The notes below the pieces were generated by a model. It was given only the letters and a program-made list of their open reading frames with translations, was not told where the DNA came from and made no database searches. This document shows, piece by piece, positions 53,559 to 61,428 of a stretch of DNA of 64,000 bases. Origin of the DNA: an uncultured bacterium. Lineage in GTDB: Bacteria; Pseudomonadota; Alphaproteobacteria; Rhodospirillales; Rhodospirillaceae. Each line of letters opens with the position of its first letter. The first letter of the stretch is position 1. A program made the position numbers and the translations under genes. Location of the stretch: positions 1-64,000 of the forward strand of contig CAISTS010000022.1 in NCBI GenBank assembly GCA_903888485.1. Reading direction: 5' to 3'.

Positions 53559-53632
53559 CAGAACACGAAGGCGAGCAAGAGGATCACTGAAAGCGGAACG
53601 CCAAGCAGCCAAAGAATAAGACCTTTTCCCAT
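53558..53632 (-). CDS. Tiny single-helix membrane protein
   Basis: A 24-residue peptide, MGKGLILWLLGVPLSVILLL plus AFVF, with a basic start and one membrane helix. Nearly the same MGKGLILWLLGxPL sequence is widespread in alphaproteobacteria. An AGGAGA site lies six bases before the ATG. It overlaps the next gene by one base. Role unknown. Confidence 0.68.
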   Translation of the reverse strand: MGKGLILWLLGVPLSVILLLAFVF

Positions 53633-53833
53633 GACAATCTCCTAATGGGGTTGTGCAGAGGGAACGCGCGTCGCTGGATTTCGTTGCCGGTTTACACAAA
53701 TGCAGCAACGGGACCGGGGCCTTTATTCGCGGGAAGCGGGAACAATCTGCCGCTAAAACCGTAGTTCTCCGCCAGTCTTACTGGCCCCGCATTTCCGCTA
53801 TGTGAATTCACACCCAGAAGAAGAAAGCTCCCA

Positions 53834-54364
53834 ATGGCAATACGCAAAGTGAAGCAAAACGCGATCACGCTGCTCAAAGCAGACCATCGAAAGGTGGAAG
53901 AACTGTTCGAAAAGTATGAAAAGGCCAAGGGCAAGAAAGCCGAAATTGCCCAGCAGATTTGTCTCGAGCTCACCGTTCACGCGACCATCGAAGAAGAGAT
54001 CTTCTATCCGGCATGCGAGGAAGCGGGCATCGAAGAGGATATGATCGACGAAGCTTTCGTCGAGCATGACGCCGCCAAAGTGCTCATCGCCGAATTGCGT
54101 GAAGGCAAGCCCGACGAAGACTTCTACGACGCCAAGGTCAAGGTGCTCTCCGAGATGATCAAGCATCACGTCAAGGAAGAGGAGCGGCGCGATGGGATTT
54201 TCGCGCAGGCGAGCGCCTCGGATATGGACCTTGAGGCTCTTGGCCAGCAAATGACGGTCCGCAAGGATGAGCTCACGGCCGAGTTCAAAGCCTCGGGCTT
54301 ACCGGCACCGACGACGCTGACCATGAAGAATGCCGAGATCCAGCGCGGCCAGCTGGCGCACTGA
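53834..54364 (+). CDS. Hemerythrin-like HHE domain protein
   Basis: A 176-residue protein. Candidate iron ligands of the four-helix HHE fold are His in LKADHRKVEELF (about 18), LTVHATIEEEIFYP (about 50, with Glu 54 nearby), FVEHDAAKVL and IKHHVKEEER. The C-terminal ~55 residues are an added helical tail. The protein may bind a diiron site for O2 or NO sensing, storage or stress defence. It is a single gene with a strong terminator behind it. Confidence 0.85.
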   Translation: MAIRKVKQNAITLLKADHRKVEELFEKYEKAKGKKAEIAQQICLELTVHATIEEEIFYPACEEAGIEEDMIDEAFVEHDAAKVLIAELREGKPDEDFYDAKVKVLSEMIKHHVKEEERRDGIFAQASASDMDLEALGQQMTVRKDELTAEFKASGLPAPTTLTMKNAEIQRGQLAH

Positions 54365-54384
54365 GTCTCAGATCACCACCTCTG

Positions 54385-54418
54385 GCCCCGCAGCTGAATG
54401 CAGTTGCGGGGCTTTTTT
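54385..54418 (+). terminator. Intrinsic terminator after hemerythrin gene
   Basis: A 12-base stem (GCCCCGCAGCTG with CAGTTGCGGGGC, one G-T pair) around AATG, then six T. It starts 21 bases after the stop. The stem lies just before the 3' end of the minus-strand HAD gene. Confidence 0.93.
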
Positions 54419-55286
54419 ACCATAAGAACCCAGGAATGATTGCGCTGGGGACATGACCTTCAGCCCGCGCCAGCGCCGTCGCGCGCGCCGGATCGGCCGG
54501 AACGCCGTAACGCGTTCCCAAGGCCTCGGCGTGGATACCGCCCGTGCACCAGATCGACTTTAGCCCGGCCGCGTTGGCGCCTTTGATGTCGGTCTCCAGG
54601 GCATCGCCAACCACGGCAACGCGGCCCCGATCGACGCCGAGCTTTGCCACTGCGAGTTCATAGACGGCGGGATCGGGCTTGCCGCGATAGACCACAACCC
54701 CACCGAGCGTCTCGTAGCGCCTGGCAAGGGCGCCCGCGCAGACCACCGGTTTGTTGTCGCGGATTACCAGCATGTCGGGATTGGCGCAAACCATGGGGAG
54801 ACGGGCCCGCGCCCCGGATTCCAGGACATCGCTATAGTCTTCGACCACATCATCGAGGCCGTCGAGTCCAGTGTTCACAATGAACTCGGCCGCCGCGACC
54901 GCCGGCACCAGCTCGATGTGTGTGTCTTCGAAGACACTGCAGTCGCGCTCCGGTCCCAGATGATAGGCGCGTTTTCCAAGGCCCGCGAAGCCGGGATCCT
55001 TGCGCGCGATCAGCGCCTCGCGGGTCGCTTCGCCCGAGGACAGCACCTCGCCGTAAAGATCGCGGGGAATGCCCATGCGCGTCATGGCATCGACCAGCAC
55101 GCGCGCGCGGCGCGGCGCGTTGGAAAGAAGCAGCGTCTTTTTGCCCGCGGCCTTGAGACTACGGAACGTCTCGGCCGAACACGGGTAGGCGGTCGCGCCG
55201 TCGTGCACCAAGCCCCAAAGATCGAGGATGAAACCGTCAAACTCGCCGGCCACATCGGACAGGCCGGCCAAAGCGCGGAGGATCAT
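54417..55286 (-). CDS. HAD-IIA family hydrolase (TIGR01459-like)
   Basis: A 289-residue HAD superfamily phosphatase of the subfamily IIA type. Motif I is GFILDLWGLVHDG (about 18-30; the first Asp of DLWG is the nucleophile), motif II TLLLSNAPRRA, and motif IV RVAVVGDALETDIKGANAAG. Substrate unknown; relatives act on sugar or nucleotide phosphates. It overlaps the pyrD stop by four bases (ATGA), so translation is coupled to pyrD upstream. Confidence 0.87.
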   Translation of the reverse strand: MILRALAGLSDVAGEFDGFILDLWGLVHDGATAYPCSAETFRSLKAAGKKTLLLSNAPRRARVLVDAMTRMGIPRDLYGEVLSSGEATREALIARKDPGFAGLGKRAYHLGPERDCSVFEDTHIELVPAVAAAEFIVNTGLDGLDDVVEDYSDVLESGARARLPMVCANPDMLVIRDNKPVVCAGALARRYETLGGVVVYRGKPDPAVYELAVAKLGVDRGRVAVVGDALETDIKGANAAGLKSIWCTGGIHAEALGTRYGVPADPARATALARAEGHVPSAIIPGFLW

Positions 55287-56371
55287 GGCGCTTGCACTCC
55301 ACGAATACGCAAAGCGTGATCGGCACCCACAGCGGCCGCGACACTCGTAAATCCATTGCGCTTCAACAAGACCGCCAGTTCCTTCTTGATGCGCGTAATC
55401 AGCGCGGGCCCTTCGAAGACCAGCGCACTGTAGAGTTGGACCAGCGATGCGCCGGCGCGGATCTTGGCATATGCGTCGGCCCCACCGCCAACGCCACCAA
55501 CGCCGATGAGCGGGATTTTTCCTTCCGTGAGTTCGTACATGCGGCGCAACAGCCGCGTCGAAGGCTCGAGGAGTGGCGCACCGCTGAGGCCCCCGGACTC
55601 CCCTTGCAGCTTGGAGAGCAGATGCGGCCGGCTGATCGTCGTGTTGGAGACAACCACGCCGTCGAGCTTCTCGTCGCGGGCGATGTGCGCGATGTCGTTG
55701 ATATCGCTTGAATCGAGGTCTGGGGCGATCTTGATGAGCAACGGCGGGACTGTGCCGATGGTTGCCGTATCGCGCGCGGCGCGGGCGGCGCGCACGATGG
55801 CCAGCAAGCTCTCGGCGTGCTGCAGGTCACGCAGGCCCGGCGTGTTGGGTGAGGAGACGTTGATGACAAGAAAGTCGGCATGGAGCGCCAAGCGGCCGGC
55901 CAGCGCGGCATAGTCGGCGACGGCGTCCGTCGAAGTCTTGTTCTTGCCCAGGTTGACGCCAACGATACCAACACGCTTGCGACGTGCGAGCCGGTCGAGC
56001 ACGACGGACAGTCCTTCGTTGTTGAAACCCATGCGGTTGATGATGGCGCGATCTTCATCCAGCCGGAACAGGCGCGGCGGCGGATTGCCAGCCTGAGGCA
56101 GCGGCGTCACACCGCCGACTTCGGTGAAGCCGAACCCAAGTGCCAGCGAGGCGTCGGGCACTTCGGCGTTCTTGTCAAAACCCGCAGCCATGCCAAGGGG
56201 ATTCGGAAAGGCCTTGCCCCAGACGTTGGTCGCAAGCACGGGGTCGTCGGGCGCGGGCGGATAAAACCGGGCGGTGAGCCCGGATTTCAAGCCCCACAAT
56301 GCGAAACGGTGCGCGCGTTCTGAATCGATCCGCCGGAGGATCGGAAAAATGAGGCGGTAGGGATCAACCAT
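55283..56371 (-). CDS. pyrD: Dihydroorotate dehydrogenase (quinone), class 2
   Basis: Membrane-associated flavoenzyme of pyrimidine synthesis. The ~362-residue protein has the class 2 features: N-terminal amphipathic segment (YRLIFPILRRIDSERAHRFA), PLGMAAGFDKNAE, INRMGFNNEG, VNVSSPNTPGLRDLQ with the catalytic Ser, and LIGVGGVGGGADAYAKIRAG for FMN phosphate. The ATG at 56371 is preferred over a longer frame. It heads an operon with the HAD hydrolase and is divergent from the MarR-type gene with 253 bases between. Confidence 0.97.
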   Translation of the reverse strand: MVDPYRLIFPILRRIDSERAHRFALWGLKSGLTARFYPPAPDDPVLATNVWGKAFPNPLGMAAGFDKNAEVPDASLALGFGFTEVGGVTPLPQAGNPPPRLFRLDEDRAIINRMGFNNEGLSVVLDRLARRKRVGIVGVNLGKNKTSTDAVADYAALAGRLALHADFLVINVSSPNTPGLRDLQHAESLLAIVRAARAARDTATIGTVPPLLIKIAPDLDSSDINDIAHIARDEKLDGVVVSNTTISRPHLLSKLQGESGGLSGAPLLEPSTRLLRRMYELTEGKIPLIGVGGVGGGADAYAKIRAGASLVQLYSALVFEGPALITRIKKELAVLLKRNGFTSVAAAVGADHALRIRGVQAP

Positions 56372-56624
56372 GCGACACTCTACTAGCGTACGCGGCCCGT
56401 GCCGCAAAGCACCAGATGGCGGCACATGGCGGGGGGCCTGTGTAAAAGACTCTCTGCACATTCAACCACGAATAGCTAGGGCCGTCGCGCGCACCCCAAA
56501 ATTCGTGACAATTACAACGCAGTCGCACGCGCATTACGACCGTCCCGTCGCGAAAGGCTTTTTGTTGTCATAGCAAGCCGTTATATTGCCCGGACCTGGG
56601 GAATTTCAAAGCAGACCGTTCTAA

Positions 56625-57050
56625 GTGCGAAACGATCCAAAACTGTCGACGCGAGGCCTTGCACGCTTGATCGAGCAGGTCGGCAAGGCGGCGTATAATC
56701 TTGGCTTCACGCCCGGGCTCAATCCCGCGCAGTGGGCCGCGCTCCGCTATTTCGATGAAGCAACCACCGAACGGCGCACAGTCACCGGCTTCGCGCAGTT
56801 CCAAGGCACGACCAAAGGCACGGCGTCGCAAACAGTCGCGGCGCTGGTGCGCAAAGGGTACTTGCGCCGCGTCGGCGACAAGCAGGACCGGCGCGTGCAT
56901 CGCCTTGTGCTGACAGACGAAAGCCAGGCGCTGCTGCGCGGCGATCCTTTGCAGAAACTCGGCCAGGCTTTGGAATCGCTGACGCAGGAGGAGCGCTGGG
57001 CGCTCGCGGTCAGCATGGAAAAAGTGCTGCGGCAGCTCATTCACATCTGA
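56625..57050 (+). CDS. MarR-family transcriptional regulator
   Basis: A 141-residue winged-helix protein. GLNPAQWAALRYFDEA is the second helix, TVTGFAQFQGTTKGTASQTV the recognition region, LVRKGYLRRVGDKQDRRVHR the wing with the conserved Asp-Arg-Arg, then VLTDESQALL. It acts as a dimeric repressor or activator. The start is GTG. The effector and targets are unknown; the 253-base gap to pyrD may contain its operator, but I see no clear palindrome. Confidence 0.86.
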   Translation: MRNDPKLSTRGLARLIEQVGKAAYNLGFTPGLNPAQWAALRYFDEATTERRTVTGFAQFQGTTKGTASQTVAALVRKGYLRRVGDKQDRRVHRLVLTDESQALLRGDPLQKLGQALESLTQEERWALAVSMEKVLRQLIHI

Positions 57051-57065
57051 GCCGTGCAGCGCCGA

Positions 57066-57437
57066 TTAGTCGGCGAGCACGCTGTCGATGGCCTTGAGCA
57101 GCTCGGCTTTTTCAAACGGCTTATAGATGACGATGTTAGCGCCGAACGTCGCGGCCAGCGGCGCGGTATAGGTCAGCGGCGCATTGGGTGCGCCACCGGA
57201 AATCACCACCACCGGAATCTCGTTGCCCGCCCCCCTGATTTCCTTGAGCAGCGCAATGCCGTCCATCTCGGGCATCCAAATGTCGCTGACGATGGCGTCG
57301 AATTTTCCCGCGCGCAGGCGCTTCAAGCCTTCCTTGCCCGACGCCGCTTCTTCCACGGTGTGCCCCACCGAGGCGAGAATCTCACGCACCGAGAGGCTGA
57401 CCTCGGGAGAGTCTTCGACAAGCAGGATGTGCGCCAT
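57066..57437 (-). CDS. Single-domain response regulator
   Basis: A 123-residue CheY-like receiver. Acidic pair ED at 8-9 (ILLVEDSPEVSL), phosphoacceptor Asp52 in DAIVSDIWMPEMDG, and conserved switch Ser/Lys in VVVISGGAPNAP and IVIYKPF. It lies 32 bases after the PAS histidine kinase on the same strand, so the two form a two-component pair. No output domain. Many such regulators act by protein interaction. Confidence 0.88.
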   Translation of the reverse strand: MAHILLVEDSPEVSLSVREILASVGHTVEEAASGKEGLKRLRAGKFDAIVSDIWMPEMDGIALLKEIRGAGNEIPVVVISGGAPNAPLTYTAPLAATFGANIVIYKPFEKAELLKAIDSVLAD

Positions 57438-57469
57438 GAGTGATTTGTGAGTACGGTTTGGGGGAAAGA

Positions 57470-59368
57470 CTAAGGGGCGGACGCCGCGGGGATGTATACC
57501 ATCGCTGTCGTTCCTTTATCAACTTCACTCTCCAGTTTGAGCAAGCCGCCCCATCCCATGACGATACTGTAAGCGACGGACAAACCGAGACCCGTGCCCT
57601 TACCCGCCAGCTTGGTCGTGAAAAACGGCTCAAACACCCGCGACAGCGTGTAAGTGTCCATGCCGCACCCGCGGTCGATCACGCGCAGCGTGATCCAACG
57701 GCCCGGCTGGAGGCTTAACGCAGCCGCCGCGGCCTGATCGAGATCGGCCAGCATCAGCGCAACATCGACCGTTCCAGCGCCGTGCATGGCGTCGGCCGCG
57801 TTCTTCACCAAATTGAGAACGACTTGCGAGACCTGCGTGGGGTTGACCACGGCGTGCGCGCCATCAGCGTCGATGGTGACGTTGAGCCGCGTGCCCGGCG
57901 ACAAACCGCTATGCAGGAGGTTGATGGCGTCGCTGACCAGGACGGCGATGGGGTAGGCCGCAAGCTGCGGTACATCCCGGCGCGCGAAGGTCAAAACCTG
58001 GCGCACGACGTCGCGTGCTTTGCGGCCCGACGAGGCAATGACCTCGAAATACTTGCGCACTTTGGCCGGATCGCTATCGATCAGATCCTGGCCCAGCTCG
58101 GACAATGCAAGTACAGGCTGTAAAAGGTTGTTGATTTCGTGCGCTACGCCGCCCGAAAGCTGGCCCAGCGCTTCCATCTTCTGCGACTGCAACAAAAGCT
58201 CGGCTCGCTGACGATCCTCGGTAATGTCGCGGATGTTGAACACAAAGACGGTGGCGTCGCGCCCGGGGTGGTCGCGCACCGGCGCGACCTGCAGATTGGC
58301 CAAAAACGAGGTGCCGTCGCGGCGCAGGCATTTGAGCTCGAAGGAGCCGCCGCTCGAGGTCGCCAACGCGCGAAAGACATTCTCCCACTCGCCGCGGTCG
58401 TCTTCAGCCTGAAGCGCGGCGAAGGATCGTTTGGCGAGCGAATAGGTCTTGTAGCCCGTGAGGCGCTCGAATTCGGCATTGACGTAGAATACCTCGGGGC
58501 GCGGGCCCTCGGTTGTGACGACCGCAACACCGATCGGCGAGGCATCGAGCGCTTCGTAAAGGATTGCGTTGCGGCGCAGCAGGTTTTTCAGCTCCTGTTC
58601 GCGCTGCTTGCCTTCGGTGATGTCCTGACAGGTGCCGAAGGAGGCATAGGGCTCGCCGTCGGCATCGAACAACACGCGGCCGTCGAGACGCAGCCAGCGC
58701 ACCGCGCCCTTGCGCACGATGCGGTACTCCGCGCCATGCAGCGCCTTGCCTTCGAACTGATTACGGCGATAGCCCTCGTAGAGCTCGCGGTCCTCGGGGT
58801 GAACGAGTTCGAGGTAGCTCTCGGGCGTCGCGGGAAACGTATCGGGCGAGAGGCCGTGGATGACGTACATGTGCGGTGACCACTGCACCGCCTCGGTGTC
58901 CCATTGCAGCTTGTAGGTGCCGAGCTGCGCGATGCGCGTCGCTTCTTCGAGCCGCGCCTCGCTCTCGCGGATCTCGAATTCGGCATGTTTTTGCGGCGAT
59001 ATGTCGGCGGCGGCGATGATTTGCAGAGCCGGACCGTCTTCACGCGCCCGCACCGGATAAGTGACGATGTGATACCAGCTGTTGCCGACCGCGTGCTCGA
59101 ACGAGGCCGGAGCGTCGCCACCGGTCATGCGGCGCGCGCGTTCGGCCATGATACGGAAGGGCCCTTCGATGGGCTTGCCGACGACGGCGAGTACATGGGT
59201 TTGCAGAAGATCGACGGCGGGCACATTGTGAGCGATCAGCGTACCGGCAGCATCGAGCACGACCGCCGCCGAGGGCATGGCCTTGAGCAGCGCTTGTGCG
59301 GTCAGTCTGTCGAATTCGCGCAGCGCCGGCGCGTCGGTGTCGAAGGCGGCAGCTGCGGACGTGGTCAA
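57470..59368 (-). CDS. PAS-containing soluble sensor histidine kinase
   Basis: A 632-residue kinase without membrane helices. Three PAS-type regions (about 25-125, 140-255, 270-385) are followed by a HisKA helix with His410 in GGVAHEINNLLQP and a HATPase domain: NLVKNAADAMHG (N box), DRGCGM (G1), GKGTGLGLSVAY (G2). The start is TTG 7 bases after the small gene at 59376, so it is an operon with it. No receiver is fused; the single-domain regulator downstream is the likely partner. The kinase module is closely similar to that of the 61429 gene. Confidence 0.88.
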   Translation of the reverse strand: MTTSAAAAFDTDAPALREFDRLTAQALLKAMPSAAVVLDAAGTLIAHNVPAVDLLQTHVLAVVGKPIEGPFRIMAERARRMTGGDAPASFEHAVGNSWYHIVTYPVRAREDGPALQIIAAADISPQKHAEFEIRESEARLEEATRIAQLGTYKLQWDTEAVQWSPHMYVIHGLSPDTFPATPESYLELVHPEDRELYEGYRRNQFEGKALHGAEYRIVRKGAVRWLRLDGRVLFDADGEPYASFGTCQDITEGKQREQELKNLLRRNAILYEALDASPIGVAVVTTEGPRPEVFYVNAEFERLTGYKTYSLAKRSFAALQAEDDRGEWENVFRALATSSGGSFELKCLRRDGTSFLANLQVAPVRDHPGRDATVFVFNIRDITEDRQRAELLLQSQKMEALGQLSGGVAHEINNLLQPVLALSELGQDLIDSDPAKVRKYFEVIASSGRKARDVVRQVLTFARRDVPQLAAYPIAVLVSDAINLLHSGLSPGTRLNVTIDADGAHAVVNPTQVSQVVLNLVKNAADAMHGAGTVDVALMLADLDQAAAAALSLQPGRWITLRVIDRGCGMDTYTLSRVFEPFFTTKLAGKGTGLGLSVAYSIVMGWGGLLKLESEVDKGTTAMVYIPAASAP

Positions 59369-59375
59369 ACGCGTG

Positions 59376-59633
59376 TCACCGGCTCAAGCGTACTTTGAAG
59401 GGCTTGATCATCTTCTTGATTTCATCCGCCGACATCGTCGCGGACGCCGCCGCGGGCGCATCGGGATACAGCGGCTGGCCATAACCGAGTTCGGTCTCGT
59501 GGATAATGCTTTCGAGATAGTCGGCGACGCCCGACAGCTCGGCGTAGCGCTTCTTGTCCAGCGACGCGGCCTTGCGCAGCTCACCTGCCGCCTTCATCAC
59601 CAGGATCTCGGCTTTTTTCGCTTCGTCGCTCAT
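59376..59633 (-). CDS. Small helical protein of unknown function
   Basis: An 85-residue protein beginning MSDEAKKAEILVMKAAGELR with a charged helix pair and a C-terminal part containing GYGQPLYPDAPAAASATMSA. No membrane segment. It ends 7 bases before the histidine kinase start on the same strand. A possible accessory of the two-component unit. The ATG at 59633 is preferred because the region upstream has no coding features. Confidence 0.6.
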   Translation of the reverse strand: MSDEAKKAEILVMKAAGELRKAASLDKKRYAELSGVADYLESIIHETELGYGQPLYPDAPAAASATMSADEIKKMIKPFKVRLSR

Positions 59634-59742
59634 CGTCCGCCACCTGCCCCGCCGGCGTCCCCTAACCCGACAAAGTATAGGGTTTAGCGCCTTTTCAAAC
59701 AATTCCATCCCGGGTCACGCGAGTCTGCCCGCCGGACACGCG

Positions 59743-60999
59743 TTAAGCCGGGGGCAGGAGGAGAATCGCCCTGAAATCATTGACATTGGTGCGGGTCGGG
59801 CCGGGATCGACGAGATCCCCGAGGGCGGCGAACAATCCCGCAGAATCATTGCGTCTTAAGGAATTTGCGGAGTCGAGCCCCGCGGCGCGGGCCCGCGCCA
59901 GCGTCGTCGGTGTGATCAAAGCACCCGCCGCGCGCGCCGCGCCATCGACCCCATCGGTATCGGCCGCGAGCGCATAAATGCCGGCTGCGCCGTCCAGCGC
60001 AAGCGCGAGTGCCAGGGCGAACTCGGTGTTGGGGCCACCGCGGCCATCGCCATTCACGGTGACTGTGAGCTCGCCGCCCGACAGGATCACGCACGGCGCC
60101 TTCGCTTCGCGCACGCGCGCGGCCTGCGCGGCGGCGGCGATGTGTGCCGCGCCTTCGCAGCCGTCGCCTAGATCGATGACGGCAAGGCCATGTTCGCGCG
60201 CGCAGATCGCCGCAGCCCGGAAAGCATCTGCCGGGCGCGCGATGATGTGAACGGCGCCGGCGGCGACAGACTTTGGTGTTTCAAGCGCGCCTTGCTCGAG
60301 CAGAGCGCGCACGTTCGCAGACACTTCAGCGTCATAGCGCGCGAGGAACGCCAGCGCATCGGCACAGGTCGTGGGATCCCTCACCGTCGGCCCCGAGGCG
60401 ATCACCGCGGGATCGTCGCCGACCACGTCGGAGATAATCAAGCTGACCAGCCTGGCCGGTGCCGCGGCTGCGGCGAGGCGCCCGCCTTTGATGCTTGAGA
60501 GGTGTTTGCGCACGCAGTTGATCTCGTCGATCGACGCGCCGGCCCGCAGCAGACTTTGGGTAATCTTGCGTTTGTCGGCAAGCGCAATGCCCGGCGCGGG
60601 CAGCGCCATGAGCGCGGATGCGCCGCCTGAGAGCAGACATAGCACGAGGTCATCCGGGCCCGCGCTTTGCGTCAGGGCGAGGATGCGTTGCGCCGCCGCT
60701 GCGCCGCGCGCATCGGGCACGGGGTGGGAAGCCTCCACCACCTCTATGCGCGCACAGGGCGCACCGTAACCGTCCGGAACGATGACGATCCCTTCAAGGG
60801 CGCGGGCATAGTGTTGCTCCACAGCGCGCGCCATATCGGCGGCGGCCTTGCCCGCGCCGCCGACGCTCAGCCCGCCGGCCGGCGGAGGCGGCAGATATGG
60901 AAAGATGGCTGGCGCGGCGCGGGCGGCGGCCACGGCGACAGCAAAGAGATGTTCAAGGAATGCCCGTGGATCGGCTTGCCAGCTCAACCCCTGACCCAC
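59743..60999 (-). CDS. Glycerate 2-kinase (MOFRL family, TtuD/GckA-like)
   Basis: About 418 residues. Glycerate 2-kinase phosphorylates D-glycerate to 2-phosphoglycerate; the family is also annotated as hydroxypyruvate reductase. Key parts are GLSVGGAGKAAADMARAVEQ, VLCLLSGGASALMALPAPGI, INCVRKHLSSIKGGRLAAAA, the MOFRL stretch VILSGGELTVTVNGDGRGGP, and AADTDGVDG near the end. I start at a GTG (60999) with an AGAAGG site; a TTG at 60987 overlapping the previous stop is an alternative. It overlaps the SpoIIAA-like gene. Catalytic Lys and conserved acid motifs look intact. Confidence 0.85.
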   Translation of the reverse strand: MGQGLSWQADPRAFLEHLFAVAVAAARAAPAIFPYLPPPPAGGLSVGGAGKAAADMARAVEQHYARALEGIVIVPDGYGAPCARIEVVEASHPVPDARGAAAAQRILALTQSAGPDDLVLCLLSGGASALMALPAPGIALADKRKITQSLLRAGASIDEINCVRKHLSSIKGGRLAAAAAPARLVSLIISDVVGDDPAVIASGPTVRDPTTCADALAFLARYDAEVSANVRALLEQGALETPKSVAAGAVHIIARPADAFRAAAICAREHGLAVIDLGDGCEGAAHIAAAAQAARVREAKAPCVILSGGELTVTVNGDGRGGPNTEFALALALALDGAAGIYALAADTDGVDGAARAAGALITPTTLARARAAGLDSANSLRRNDSAGLFAALGDLVDPGPTRTNVNDFRAILLLPPA

Positions 61000-61343
61000 G
61001 CCAGCGCCTTCTTCTGGTGGCCGTCGGTGAAGAACTCGTAGGCGCCGGGCGGCAGGGAATCGCGCAGCACGAGCGCCAGCCCCGCCCAGGACGGGCCGCC
61101 GACGATGGCGGCGCGCTCGAACTTGCTCAGATTGGAATGCAGGATGGCGCCGGTTTCCCAGCTTGAGGCCTCGTCCCACCCCAGAAGGCGCGAGAGGTCG
61201 GCATAAAGGCGGAAGTTGGGATAACGCGAGAGCACATCTCCCATCATCGGCACGAAAACGACCGCGTAGTCCTCCTCGGTCAGCGTGCCGACGGCGCGGA
61301 AACAGACAAGATTGCCTTCGGTGGAGGGCAACGATTCAAGCAT
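60984..61343 (-). CDS. SpoIIAA/STAS-like domain protein
   Basis: A 119-residue protein resembling the SpoIIAA-like (UspA-associated/STAS-SEC14) family: alternating strand-helix pattern with VCFRAVGTLTEEDYAVVFVP, FRLYADLSRLLGWDE and ERAAIVGGPSWAG. It ends inside the glycerate kinase gene start, so it is coupled to it. Family roles include regulation or lipid binding. No phosphorylatable Ser can be named safely. Confidence 0.75.
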   Translation of the reverse strand: MLESLPSTEGNLVCFRAVGTLTEEDYAVVFVPMMGDVLSRYPNFRLYADLSRLLGWDEASSWETGAILHSNLSKFERAAIVGGPSWAGLALVLRDSLPPGAYEFFTDGHQKKALAWVRG

Positions 61344-61428
61344 GGCCGACGAAAACCTTTTCGAGCATCCGCGCCGAGCCTAACAGGCTCGCGCGCGGAA
61401 TAAAATATTGAGGTTGGTGGGGCAATAC

